Made by a program: the position numbers and the translations under genes. A DNA stretch of 64,000 nt from Elusimicrobia bacterium GWA2_61_42 (GTDB lineage: Bacteria > Elusimicrobiota > Elusimicrobia > Elusimicrobiales > UBA9959): positions 91,451 to 155,450 of the forward strand of contig MGTU01000027.1 in NCBI GenBank assembly GCA_001799615.1. Reading direction: 5' to 3'. The notes below the pieces were generated by a model. That model saw nothing but the letters and a program-made list of their open reading frames with translations, did not search any database and was not told the DNA's origin. This document shows, one piece after another, positions 26,412-34,879 of the stretch. Position 1 is the first letter of the stretch; the number at the start of each line of letters is the position of its first letter.

Positions 26412-28868
26412 TTAATCCGGGCAGACCTTGAGTTCGGCCGGCGTGCGCTTTCTCATTTTCAGCGCGCCGGAGAAGCATTTCTTCACGCACAGCGAGCAGC
26501 CTATGCACTTGGAGGCGTCGAACTTAGGGACTTTCTTCCCGTCCAGCTTTACGGCCAGGTAGCCGCAGCGCTCGCAGTTGCCGCAGTGGCGGCACAGGTC
26601 CGCGTCCGCGGAGGGGATGTTCTTTACCGGCGTGAGGTCGGGGAAGTTGGTGATGGGGCCGGGCAGGGCGCAGCCGATGAATTCTCCCACTGACTTATAG
26701 CCTTTCTCCTCGAGCATATGGCTGAGGCCCCAGTTCAGCTCGTCGATAACGCCGAAGCCGTATTTCATGACCACGGTGCAGAACTGCACCGACTTCGCGC
26801 CCAGCGCCAGGAAATGGGCCGCTGCCTTGTAGTCCATGGGCCCGCCGTTGCCGGAAATGGGCACGCCCAGGTTCACGGCCTTCGCGATGGTAAGGTTGCT
26901 TATCGGGGCCACGCCTTCGCCGCTCATGCCCACTACCATGCCTTCGTCCCAGCGGCCCTTGCCGGACATCCGCTTGCGGAAGGCCAGGGCCGGGAAGGAG
27001 TTGGCCAGGGTGATGCCGGCCTTCTTGTGCGGGTATTTGGCGTAAACCTGCTTTATGGCGTTGACCACCTGCCAGATAGCCGTCACCGCGCCCGTCAGCT
27101 TGAAAAGTTTAGGGACTTCGGGGTTGGAAACTTCCATCACCCAGTCTATGATCTTGGCGGCCAGCTCGGGGTCCTGCGAAACTATGTCGCCCTTGGTCCC
27201 GTCTCCGCCCTGCGGACAGGAGAGGGAATATTCAATGGCCATCGCGCCGGCTTTCTCCAGCTTGAGCGTGTTCGACTGCCAGGCCTTCTTGTCGGCCTCG
27301 TCGTCGCCGGTCACGGGGCCGCCGGTGGAGGCGGCGGTCAGGCGGTCCGGGTATTCTTTTACCAGGCGCGCTACTTCCTTGCAGACGCGGTCCAGGGTGT
27401 GTCCCGACACGTTGTCCGAGTTGCCGTAGGTGTTCTCGGTGAAGGTCACCATGTATTCCGAAGGGATGTGGATGTGCAGCCCGTCGAAGGCGGTCTTCAT
27501 CACCACGCCGGGCCAGCCCGCTTCGTAGGCGCGCTTCACCTGGTCGTAGCCGTCGGAGTGGGGGGAAGCGGAAATGATGAACGGCGAGCGCAGCTTGCGG
27601 CCGAAAAAGTCGGTCTCAAGGGAGACCGGCAGCATGTTCCGGCCGGCCAGCAGCACGGTGCTCTTGAGGTTATTGGGGAGGGCGGGGGCCTTCCCGCCCT
27701 GCATGAAAGCGTGGGCTTCCATGGCCGCGTTCTTGCCGGAGGCGGCGCCTTCCACCACGGTGGCCGCCCCGTTGCGGCAGTCGCCGGCGAGGAACACGCC
27801 CTTCTGTTTCTTGTCCGTGAAGACCGGGATGTTCTTTATGGCCAGCACCACAAAAGCCAGGTCGGTGCGCGTCTGTTCCGTGCCGGGGATGTCTTTAGCC
27901 TTGTCGTCGAGGCGCACTATCTTTATGCCTTTGCCGCCTTTGAGGATGGCGGTAATGCGGCTTTTCGCGTTGATATTGATGCCGGCCTTGAGGATGTCGC
28001 GCAGTTCGTGCTCGGGGAGCTGTATGTCGCCGATGTTCTTGCGGGTGAAGATCTCGGCCTTGGCGGCCCCCAGGCCCAGCGCTTTCATGGCGCAGTCGGC
28101 GGCCACCGCGCCGCCGCCTATCACGGCCACGTTCCTGCCTTTTACCTTGTACTTGGAGGAGTTGCGCAGGTATTCCAGGCCTTCCACGCCCAGGTTCTCT
28201 CCCTCTATGTTCAGCTTGATCTGGTCCGCCACGCCTGCCGTGACTATGACGGCGTCGTACTTCTTCAGGAGGGCGGCGGGATCTTTTACCGCCGCGCCCG
28301 TCTTTATGGAAATATCCCCCAGAGTTCTGACGAAATCTATCTCGGTGCGCAGGACTTCCTTGGGGAAGCGCGCGTCGGGGATCAAATTGCAGGCGCCGCC
28401 GGCCTTCTTGTCTTTTTCGAAAATATCTATTTTGTAGCCGAGCTGGGCCAGGGTGCCGCCGGCCGCGAAGCCCGCGGGGCCCGCGCCTACCACCGCCACT
28501 TTTTTGCCGTTGGGTCTGGCTTTTTCGAACTTGGGCATCACGCCCAGTTCCTTGGCCTTCTGCACCACGGCGGCCTGCACGGCCGGGATGTTTATGGGGT
28601 TATCGAAGAGTTTGCGGGAGCAGGCCTTCACGCAGAACCAGTCCGGGCAGACCGCGCCGCAGACCCCGCCGAAGGTGTTGTGCCCCATTATCAGGGCGGC
28701 CGAGCGCTTGAAATCGGAATTCTCCATCTGGCGAACGGCCATGATGAAGTCGGCCGGGGAGCAGTCCGCGGGGCAGGCGGTCTTGCAGGGCTTGTCCTCG
28801 CAGTAGAGACAGCGCTCCGCCTCGGTCTTAAGCTGCGCGTCGGTCAGGAAAGTTATTTTGTTTTTCAT
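26412..28868 (-). CDS. PreT-PreA fusion: dihydropyrimidine-dehydrogenase-like Fe-S flavoprotein
   Basis: The order of domains resembles mammalian dihydropyrimidine dehydrogenase. First comes an N-terminal Fe-S region with CLYCEDKPCKTACP and CGAVCPDWFCVKAC, then a FAD/NAD(P) oxidoreductase (VVGAGPAGFAAG near residue 125, VIGGGAVAADCA near 245). An FMN-binding TIM barrel follows (about 430-730), and two C-terminal cluster motifs end it: CRHCGNCERC, with unusual CxxCxxCxxC spacing, and CIGCSLCVKKC. In E. coli the two halves are separate proteins. The cysteine of the mammalian catalytic loop is absent at the corresponding QDPELA segment. The start at 28868 is chosen by homology. The neighbouring SsnA and Mo-hydroxylases suggest a purine or pyrimidine substrate; I cannot tell which. 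Confidence 0.88.
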   Translation of the reverse strand: MKNKITFLTDAQLKTEAERCLYCEDKPCKTACPADCSPADFIMAVRQMENSDFKRSAALIMGHNTFGGVCGAVCPDWFCVKACSRKLFDNPINIPAVQAAVVQKAKELGVMPKFEKARPNGKKVAVVGAGPAGFAAGGTLAQLGYKIDIFEKDKKAGGACNLIPDARFPKEVLRTEIDFVRTLGDISIKTGAAVKDPAALLKKYDAVIVTAGVADQIKLNIEGENLGVEGLEYLRNSSKYKVKGRNVAVIGGGAVAADCAMKALGLGAAKAEIFTRKNIGDIQLPEHELRDILKAGININAKSRITAILKGGKGIKIVRLDDKAKDIPGTEQTRTDLAFVVLAIKNIPVFTDKKQKGVFLAGDCRNGAATVVEGAASGKNAAMEAHAFMQGGKAPALPNNLKSTVLLAGRNMLPVSLETDFFGRKLRSPFIISASPHSDGYDQVKRAYEAGWPGVVMKTAFDGLHIHIPSEYMVTFTENTYGNSDNVSGHTLDRVCKEVARLVKEYPDRLTAASTGGPVTGDDEADKKAWQSNTLKLEKAGAMAIEYSLSCPQGGDGTKGDIVSQDPELAAKIIDWVMEVSNPEVPKLFKLTGAVTAIWQVVNAIKQVYAKYPHKKAGITLANSFPALAFRKRMSGKGRWDEGMVVGMSGEGVAPISNLTIAKAVNLGVPISGNGGPMDYKAAAHFLALGAKSVQFCTVVMKYGFGVIDELNWGLSHMLEEKGYKSVGEFIGCALPGPITNFPDLTPVKNIPSADADLCRHCGNCERCGYLAVKLDGKKVPKFDASKCIGCSLCVKKCFSGALKMRKRTPAELKVCPD

Positions 28869-28924
28869 GTTGTTACCTGCATTGTTTGAATATCCGGGCA
28901 AAGCCGGGGTATTTTTTATTTTAC

Positions 28925-28930
28925 TATAAT
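28925..28930 (+). promoter_or_regulatory. Candidate -10 for the 8-oxoguanine-deaminase-like gene
   Basis: TATAAT in an AT-rich 20-bp patch inside the 93-bp divergent gap (28869-28961). No clear -35. The same patch holds TATTAT-like hexamers on the minus strand, so it may also drive the PreT-PreA/ssnA operon. Confidence 0.45.
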
Positions 28931-28961
28931 ATTAAAAGAACTGAAATTTCCGGAGACCACG

Positions 28962-30338
28962 ATGAAACAGAAATCCCTTTTGATAAAGAACGCGCTGGTG
29001 CTGGCCACCATGGACGAAAAAGGCCGGGAGCTGAGCGGAGGCGAAGTATATATTGAAGGGCCGGAGATAAAAAAAGTCGGCAAGAACCTGAAGGTCAAAG
29101 CCGATACCGTGATAGACGCCAAAGGCTGCGTGGTGCTGCCCGGTTTCGTGAACACGCACCACCACCTGTACCAGACCCTCACGCGCAACCTCCCCAAAGT
29201 CCAGGACGCTAAGCTCTTCGACTGGCTGATCTACCTTTACGACATCTGGAAGCACGTGAACCCGGAGGCCATCTACGCCAGCACCCAGGTAGGCCTGGGC
29301 GAACTGCTGCTGACCGGCTGCACCACCAGTTCCGACCACCTGTACCTTTTCCCCAAAGAGAACAGCGGGTTCTTCATAGACACCCAGATCGAGGCCGCCC
29401 GCGAACTGGGCATCCGTTTCCACGCCACCCGGGGCTCCATGTCGCGCGGCCGCTCCAAAGGCGGCCTGCCGCCCGACAGCGTGGTGCAGACCGAAGATTT
29501 CATCATGAAGGACTGCGAGCGGCTGGTGAATAAATTCCACGACGCGGAGGATTTCTCCATGACGCGCGTGGCGCTGGCGCCCTGCTCGCCTTTCTCCGTC
29601 ACCACGGAACTCCTCAAGCTCACGGCGGTAATGGCCAAGAAATGGGGCGTACGCATGCACACCCACCTGGCCGAGACCATCGACGAGGAAGCTTTCTGCA
29701 AAAAACTTTTCAAGATGCGCCCGCTGGAATACATGGAGTCGGTGGGCTGGGTGACCGAAGGCAACGCCTGGTTCGCCCATTGCGTCTACATCAACGAGGC
29801 CGAAGCCAAAAAAATGGGCAAAACCCGCACCGGCGTGGCGCATTGCCCGTGCTCCAACCTGCGCCTGGGCTCGGGTATCGCCCCCATACGGATGTTCCTC
29901 AAGCATAACGTGCCGGTCGGCCTGGGGGTGGACGGCTCCGCCTCCAACGATTCTTCCGACATGCTGGGCGAAGTGCGGCAGGCCATGCTGGTGCAGCGCG
30001 TGAAGGCCGGCGTGGAAGCCATGCCCGCCCGCGACGCCTTCAGGCTGGCCACGCACGGCGGCGCCTCGGTGCTGGGCCGGACGGATATCGGTTCCCTTGC
30101 GCCCGGCAAAGCGGCCGACATCGCCATCTTCGACGTGAGCGGCCTGGATTTCGCCGGCTCCAAGTCGGACCCGCTGGCCTCGCTGCTGTTCTGCGGCGCT
30201 TCGCACCGGACCAAGTACACCATAGTCAACGGCCAGGTGGTCGTAAAGAACGGCCGCCTGGTCAACGTGGACGAATTCAAGCTGGCCGAACGGGCCAATA
30301 AAGCGGCGGCCGCGCTGTACAGAAAAGCGGGCTGCTGA
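28962..30338 (+). CDS. 8-oxoguanine deaminase-like amidohydrolase
   Basis: A 458-residue amidohydrolase with metal sites FVNTHHHLYQTLTR, HTHLAETIDEE, FAHCVYINE and GLGVDGSASND. The segment QTLTRNLP..VQDAKLFDWL is the pattern of 8-oxoguanine deaminases and related hydroxyatrazine hydrolases, which remove the exocyclic amino group; for 8-oxoguanine the product is urate. It is divergent from the PreT-PreA/ssnA operon and followed by a phosphofructokinase 23 nt later. CGGAG lies before the ATG. The neighbouring Mo-hydroxylases make a purine substrate likely. A guanine or other aminopurine substrate cannot be ruled out. Confidence 0.85.
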   Translation: MKQKSLLIKNALVLATMDEKGRELSGGEVYIEGPEIKKVGKNLKVKADTVIDAKGCVVLPGFVNTHHHLYQTLTRNLPKVQDAKLFDWLIYLYDIWKHVNPEAIYASTQVGLGELLLTGCTTSSDHLYLFPKENSGFFIDTQIEAARELGIRFHATRGSMSRGRSKGGLPPDSVVQTEDFIMKDCERLVNKFHDAEDFSMTRVALAPCSPFSVTTELLKLTAVMAKKWGVRMHTHLAETIDEEAFCKKLFKMRPLEYMESVGWVTEGNAWFAHCVYINEAEAKKMGKTRTGVAHCPCSNLRLGSGIAPIRMFLKHNVPVGLGVDGSASNDSSDMLGEVRQAMLVQRVKAGVEAMPARDAFRLATHGGASVLGRTDIGSLAPGKAADIAIFDVSGLDFAGSKSDPLASLLFCGASHRTKYTIVNGQVVVKNGRLVNVDEFKLAERANKAAAALYRKAGC

Positions 30339-30361
30339 AACAGGGGTAAAAGGGGGAGCAC

Positions 30362-31465
30362 ATGGGAAAGATAAGGAAGATCGCCATCAATACCGGCGGC
30401 GGGGACGCGCCGGGGCTCAACGCGGTAATAAGGGCCATAGTGGTTTCGGCCCTGAACAAGGGTTACGAATGCTTCGGCATCCGGGACGGCTATAACGGGC
30501 TGATGAAGCCGGAGGATTACCCCGAGGGCGGGCTGATCCCTCTTACGCGCCGTTCCGTGCGCGGCATAACGCACCTGGGCGGCACCATCCTGGGCACCAC
30601 CAATAAGGGCAACCCGACCAAGTATCCCACCCTGGGGCCCGACGGCAAGATGTTCGAAAAAGACCGCACCGACGAACTGGTGGCGGCGTTCAGAAAACAC
30701 GGCATCGACGCGCTGGTGGCGCTGGGCGGCGACGGCTCGCTGGGCATCGCCAACGTGCTGGCCGAAAAGGGCATCCCCACCATAGGCGTGCCCAAGACCA
30801 TAGACAACGATCTGGACAAGACGGTCATCACTTTCGGCTTCGACACCGCCGTCTCTTTCGCTACCGAATGTCTGGACCGGCTGCACTCCACCGCCGACGC
30901 GCACCGCCGCGTGATGGTGGTGGAGGTGATGGGCCGCTACGCCGGCTGGATAGCCCTTAACGCCGGAGTTTCCGGCAACGCGGACGCCATACTCATCCCC
31001 GAAATCCCTTACGATATAAACAAAGTGGCCGAGGCCCTTAAAGAAAGGCCCAAGCGCGGCAAGCATTACGCCATAGTGGTGGTGGCCGAAGGCGCCAAGC
31101 CAGTGGGCGGCGGCGTTTCGGTGGTCAGCAAAGAACTGGGCAGGGCGGAAAAACTTGGCGGCGCCGGCGAGCGCGTGGCGAAAGAGCTCGAGCCGCTGGT
31201 AGGCAAGGAATGCCGCACCGTCGTGCTGGGGCATTTGCTGCGCGGCGGCTGCCCGACCACTTTCGACCGCCTCATCTCGCTGCGTTTCGGCGCGGCGGCG
31301 GTGCGGGCGCTGGAGGAAGGCAGGACCGGCGTGATGGTGGCGCTGGACCCGCCCACGGTGCGCTACGTGCCGCTCAAGGAAGCCACCAGCCGGATGAAAG
31401 TCGTGCCGCTGGACTGCGACACGATAGTCACGGCGCGCGACCTGGGGATCTCTTTCGGGGACTGA
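30362..31465 (+). CDS. pfkA: 6-phosphofructokinase (ATP/PPi specificity ambiguous)
   Basis: Phosphorylates fructose 6-phosphate at C1. Motifs: NTGGGDAPGLNAVIR for the nucleotide site, LGGDGSLG with D124-G125, PKTIDNDLDKT with the catalytic aspartate, and MGRYAGW. In this superfamily a glycine after GGD favours ATP, whereas lysine in PKTIDND (K145 here, glycine in E. coli) is typical of pyrophosphate enzymes. The combination is mixed, as in some lower-eukaryote ATP enzymes, so the donor is probably ATP but not certain. The length of 367 residues fits the longer PFK subgroup. AGGGGGAG precedes the ATG. Its place among purine genes is unexpected. Confidence 0.93.
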   Translation: MGKIRKIAINTGGGDAPGLNAVIRAIVVSALNKGYECFGIRDGYNGLMKPEDYPEGGLIPLTRRSVRGITHLGGTILGTTNKGNPTKYPTLGPDGKMFEKDRTDELVAAFRKHGIDALVALGGDGSLGIANVLAEKGIPTIGVPKTIDNDLDKTVITFGFDTAVSFATECLDRLHSTADAHRRVMVVEVMGRYAGWIALNAGVSGNADAILIPEIPYDINKVAEALKERPKRGKHYAIVVVAEGAKPVGGGVSVVSKELGRAEKLGGAGERVAKELEPLVGKECRTVVLGHLLRGGCPTTFDRLISLRFGAAAVRALEEGRTGVMVALDPPTVRYVPLKEATSRMKVVPLDCDTIVTARDLGISFGD

Positions 31466-31479
31466 GGCCCCGCATCGCC

Positions 31480-32085
31480 ATGCTTTCAGCTGTCATACTA
31501 GCGGCGGGAGAATCGTCCAGGATGGGCCGGCCCAAGGCGCTGCTCCAGTGGCGGGGCAAGCCTTTTATAGAGCATGTCTGCGCCGCCCTGCGCTCGGCCG
31601 GGGTGGAGGACCGCGTGGTGGTCCTAGGCCGCGCCTCCCCGGAGATCCTGGCCGCCTGGACTCCGGCGGGGGAAAAGATCGCCGTGAACCTCAAGCCCGA
31701 GAACGGGCAGCTTTCCTCGCTGCGCACGGGGCTGGAGACCGCTTCGCGGTACGCCGAGGGTTACCTGGTCTGCCTGGCCGACCAGCCGACCATACTGCCC
31801 GATACCTATAAAAAAATAATAGCGGCCTGGACCATGAATAAAAATTATATCGTGATCCCCAGGACGCTGAGGGCCGCGGACTCCAGGCTGAAGCGCGGGC
31901 ACCCTATCCTCATCCCGGCGGAATACCGCCAGTTGTGCTTCGAGGGGCCGATCGACAAAGGCCTGCATTGGGTGACGCACAACCCGTCGGTGCTGATCAC
32001 CGACCTGGAAGTTAAGGATGCCGAGATAATCAGGGACTTCGACACCCCCGAGGACTATGAGGCCCTCGGCCCCGCGGAAAAATAA
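31480..32085 (+). CDS. MocA-like molybdenum cofactor cytidylyltransferase
   Basis: A 201-residue MobA-type nucleotidyltransferase: LAAGESSRMGRPKALL binds the nucleotide and VCLADQPT carries the metal aspartate; the ending HPILIP...DIDTPEDY-like segment (here IRDFDTPEDYEAL) is common to MocA/YgfJ proteins. MocA attaches CMP to molybdopterin to make the dinucleotide cofactor needed by xanthine-dehydrogenase-family enzymes. Two such enzymes are encoded 4-14 kb downstream. The start at 31480, 14 nt after the pfkA stop, is chosen by homology; a longer frame from 31210 runs through pfkA and is not credible. Confidence 0.85.
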   Translation: MLSAVILAAGESSRMGRPKALLQWRGKPFIEHVCAALRSAGVEDRVVVLGRASPEILAAWTPAGEKIAVNLKPENGQLSSLRTGLETASRYAEGYLVCLADQPTILPDTYKKIIAAWTMNKNYIVIPRTLRAADSRLKRGHPILIPAEYRQLCFEGPIDKGLHWVTHNPSVLITDLEVKDAEIIRDFDTPEDYEALGPAEK

Positions 32086-32114
32086 CTCCGGAATTACTCC
32101 GCCGCTTTCATGAA

Positions 32115-33353
32115 ATGTTCCCGATAATCATCCTCGCCGCCGTCTTCCTCCTGATCGCCGTGCGGCAGGTGGGCCGCTTCCGCTTCGAGATCTGGCAGGT
32201 CATGTGCGCCGGGGCCGCCGCCGCGCTGCTTACCGGCGGCATAAAACCCGCGGCCGCTCTCCGCGCCATCGACGCGGACGTGATGCTGTTTTTGTTCGGG
32301 ATGTTCGCCGCGGGGCAGGTGCTGGAGCTTAGCGGCTGGCTGGCCCACGCCAAATACGAGGTTTTCAAGCGCGCCCGCACCGAGGAAGGGCTGCTGCTGC
32401 TGCTGGTGTTCTTCATGGGCGCGGCCTCGGCCCTGCTGATGAACGATACCCTGGCTATAATCGGCACGCCGGTGGCGCTGCTGCTGGCCCGCAAGCACGG
32501 CATCCCGCCCAAGGCCCTGCTGCTGGCGCTGGCTTTCTCCATAACCGTTGGCAGCGCGCTGAGCCCCATAGGCAATCCCCAGAACCTGCTGGTGGCCGTA
32601 AAAGGGGAGGTGGCCGCGCCTTTCCTTACCTTTTTTAAGTATCTCGCACTTCCTACCCTGCTCAACCTCGCGGCGGTTTTTTTCCTGGTGCGGTTCTTTT
32701 ACAGGCAGGAGTTCAGGAAAGTCGCGCTGACCCACTCGCAGGAGCCCGTGCGGGACGCGGCGCTGGCCCGGCTGGCCAAAGCCACGGCGGCGGTGCTGGG
32801 CGTGATGATAGCGGCCAAGATCATACTGGTTTCCCTTAACCCGGCCTGGGATTTCCGGCTTACCTGGATAGCGCTGGCCGCCGCGGCGCCGGGGTTGGCG
32901 TTGAGCCCGCGCCGCTTCGAGATCCTGCGCAGGACGGACTGGTCCACGCTGGCGTTTTTCGCGGGGATGTTCGTGCTGATGCGCGCGGTTTGGGATACCG
33001 GCTTTTTCCAGGGGCTCCTCGCCCGGTCCGGCGCGGATATCGCCGGGCTGGGAACCGTCATGGCGGTCAGCGTCGTCCTGAGCCAGCTGATCTCCAATGT
33101 GCCGCTGGTGGCGCTTTACCTGCCGATGCTGCGCCACGCCGGGGCCGGCACTCCCGAGCTTATGGCGCTGGCGGCCGCTTCCACCATCGCCGGCAACATG
33201 TTCATCCTGGGCGCGGCCAGCAACGTGATAATCATACAGGCCGCCGAGAAAAAAGCGGGGGCCACCATAACCTTCATGGAGTTCGCCAGGCTGGGGATCC
33301 CCCTCACTTTTATAAATGCCATAATATACTGGGTTTTCCTGAAATTCGCCTAA
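32115..33353 (+). CDS. ArsB/NhaD-superfamily ion transporter
   Basis: An integral membrane protein of 412 residues with about ten or eleven hydrophobic segments. ADVMLFLFGMFAAGQVLE, MNDTLAIIGTPVALLLA, LSPIGNPQNLL and a second repeat-like half with LSQLISNVPLVALYLP and ASNVIIIQAAEK are the family pattern: paired N-P/N-V-containing re-entrant motifs. Members exchange sodium and protons or export or import anions such as arsenite or dicarboxylates. Given the purine and histidine genes nearby, uptake or efflux of an organic anion is one possibility, but the substrate is not encoded in any motif I can read. Confidence 0.82.
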   Translation: MFPIIILAAVFLLIAVRQVGRFRFEIWQVMCAGAAAALLTGGIKPAAALRAIDADVMLFLFGMFAAGQVLELSGWLAHAKYEVFKRARTEEGLLLLLVFFMGAASALLMNDTLAIIGTPVALLLARKHGIPPKALLLALAFSITVGSALSPIGNPQNLLVAVKGEVAAPFLTFFKYLALPTLLNLAAVFFLVRFFYRQEFRKVALTHSQEPVRDAALARLAKATAAVLGVMIAAKIILVSLNPAWDFRLTWIALAAAAPGLALSPRRFEILRRTDWSTLAFFAGMFVLMRAVWDTGFFQGLLARSGADIAGLGTVMAVSVVLSQLISNVPLVALYLPMLRHAGAGTPELMALAAASTIAGNMFILGAASNVIIIQAAEKKAGATITFMEFARLGIPLTFINAIIYWVFLKFA

Positions 33354-33362
33354 GGGGTAACA

Positions 33363-34859
33363 ATGACCGCCACCGCTGACAAAAACGAGCGAAAAAAGCA
33401 GCTGAAAGAGTTTTTGGACCTGACCATGCTGCCGCTGGTGCTGGCGATAGTGAATTCGGTCTTTTTGCGGGCGGCGAAGACCAGTTTTACGGCGGAGGCC
33501 GGGGACAGGGCCACCGCGTTCTCGATGGGCATCAGCCTTGAATTCCTCATCATGGTCCTGCTCGTCAATCTCTGGGCCAGGCCGGCGTTCAGGTACGTAA
33601 AGCAGCCGGACGATAAATTGAAAGCGGCCGTACGGCGCCGCATCGGCAATATCTACCGGGACGGTTTTCTTCTGCTGGTCATAGTCCAGGCCGTTTCCCT
33701 GGGACTGCCCGCCCTGCTGCTGGGCTGGCCTTCCGGCGCGAAGCTGGCCGCCTCGGGGGTAGCCTTCCTGGCGCAGGTGGCTTTACTGGTGGTTTTTGTG
33801 GACAGTCATCTCTCGAAACAGAAGAACCTGATGGAGGCGCTGTATACGCCGGAAGAGCTCTCGCACCAGCGCGACGGGCTCTCCGTGCCGGTCTACATCA
33901 AGATCTCCATGATGGTCATCGGTTTCGCCATAACGCCGTTCGCGCTGATCTACACCGCGGCTTACCGGCAGGTCCCCTGGGGGCTCTTCGCGCCCGAGAT
34001 GAACGTGATGCTCCTCACCTCGGCCATCGCCCTGCTGGCGGGCCTGAACACCGTTTACAACGGCATCCAGGTGCCGCTGGACGGGCTGATCGCCAAGATG
34101 CGGCGGGTTGCCGCCGGGGAGTTTATCAAGAGCCGCATTTATTTCTCGGACGAGGTGGCGTCCCTCAAGGCGGGCTTCAACGACATGGTGGACGGCCTTA
34201 AAGAACGCGAGGAGCTGCAGGAAACTTTCGGCAAGTACCTGTCGATAGAAATAGCCAGGGAGCTTATCAAGAACAAAAAAGTGAACCTCGGCGGCGAGGA
34301 CATGGAGGCGGCCGTGATGTTCTGCGATATCCGCAATTTCACGACCTTGAGCGAGAAACTGTCGCCTTCCGGCCTGGTGGAGTTCCTGAATAATTATTTC
34401 CGCTATATCACCCCGCCGATCACGTCGCATAAAGGCGTCATCAATAAATTCATCGGCGACGCCGTCATGGCCATCTATACCCCGCTGCTGGGTTCCGACG
34501 ACTACGCCGCCGACGCCGTGAGGGCCGCGGCCGGCATGCGGGCGGCTTTGGCGGAATTCAACGCCGCGGGCATCGCGCCCGGGCCGGTGGAGTTCGGCAT
34601 AGGCATACACGCGGGGCGGCTCGTGGGCGGCAATGTCGGCACCTTCTCCCGCCTGGAATACACCTTTATTGGGGACACGGTGAATATAGCCTCCCGGCTG
34701 GAGTCCAAGACCAGGGACTTCAACACGGACATCCTGGTGAGCGGCCCGGCGCTGGAGCTGGCGAAAGCCTCCCTGGGCGGTTCCCTCAAATTCGAGTCCC
34801 TGGGCAGCGCCGCCCTGAAAGGCAAGCGGGAGCAGGTGGAAATCTATAAAGTGCTCTAA
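33363..34859 (+). CDS. Membrane-anchored class III nucleotidyl cyclase with HAMP linker
   Basis: A 498-residue protein with about six N-terminal membrane helices (to about residue 235), a HAMP-like linker (about 238-290) and a class III cyclase domain (about 305-495). Metal aspartates are D322 in VMFCDIRNFTTLSE and D366 in FIGDAVMAIYTP; RLEYTFIGDTVNIASRLE is the conserved second half. No extracytoplasmic sensor of any size is present, so the signal may be membrane or cytoplasmic. This is the second cyclase in the window. AAGGGG lies upstream of the ATG; the gene is 9 nt after the transporter and may be co-transcribed with it. Confidence 0.92.
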   Translation: MTATADKNERKKQLKEFLDLTMLPLVLAIVNSVFLRAAKTSFTAEAGDRATAFSMGISLEFLIMVLLVNLWARPAFRYVKQPDDKLKAAVRRRIGNIYRDGFLLLVIVQAVSLGLPALLLGWPSGAKLAASGVAFLAQVALLVVFVDSHLSKQKNLMEALYTPEELSHQRDGLSVPVYIKISMMVIGFAITPFALIYTAAYRQVPWGLFAPEMNVMLLTSAIALLAGLNTVYNGIQVPLDGLIAKMRRVAAGEFIKSRIYFSDEVASLKAGFNDMVDGLKEREELQETFGKYLSIEIARELIKNKKVNLGGEDMEAAVMFCDIRNFTTLSEKLSPSGLVEFLNNYFRYITPPITSHKGVINKFIGDAVMAIYTPLLGSDDYAADAVRAAAGMRAALAEFNAAGIAPGPVEFGIGIHAGRLVGGNVGTFSRLEYTFIGDTVNIASRLESKTRDFNTDILVSGPALELAKASLGGSLKFESLGSAALKGKREQVEIYKVL

Positions 34860-34864
34860 ATTTG

Positions 34865-34870
34865 TAAAAT
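34865..34870 (+). promoter_or_regulatory. Candidate -10 for a leaderless xdhC transcript
   Basis: TAAAAT ends 9 nt before the ATG at 34880, and no Shine-Dalgarno sequence lies between them. A start of transcription at the usual distance would fall on or near the A of ATG. Confidence 0.4.
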
Positions 34871-34879
34871 AATTACGCC

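Noticed and set aside
26412-28868. Missing catalytic cysteine as proof of a new enzyme activity
   Set aside because: As far as I recall, the bacterial PreA loop also differs from the animal enzyme at this position, so the absence alone is not diagnostic.
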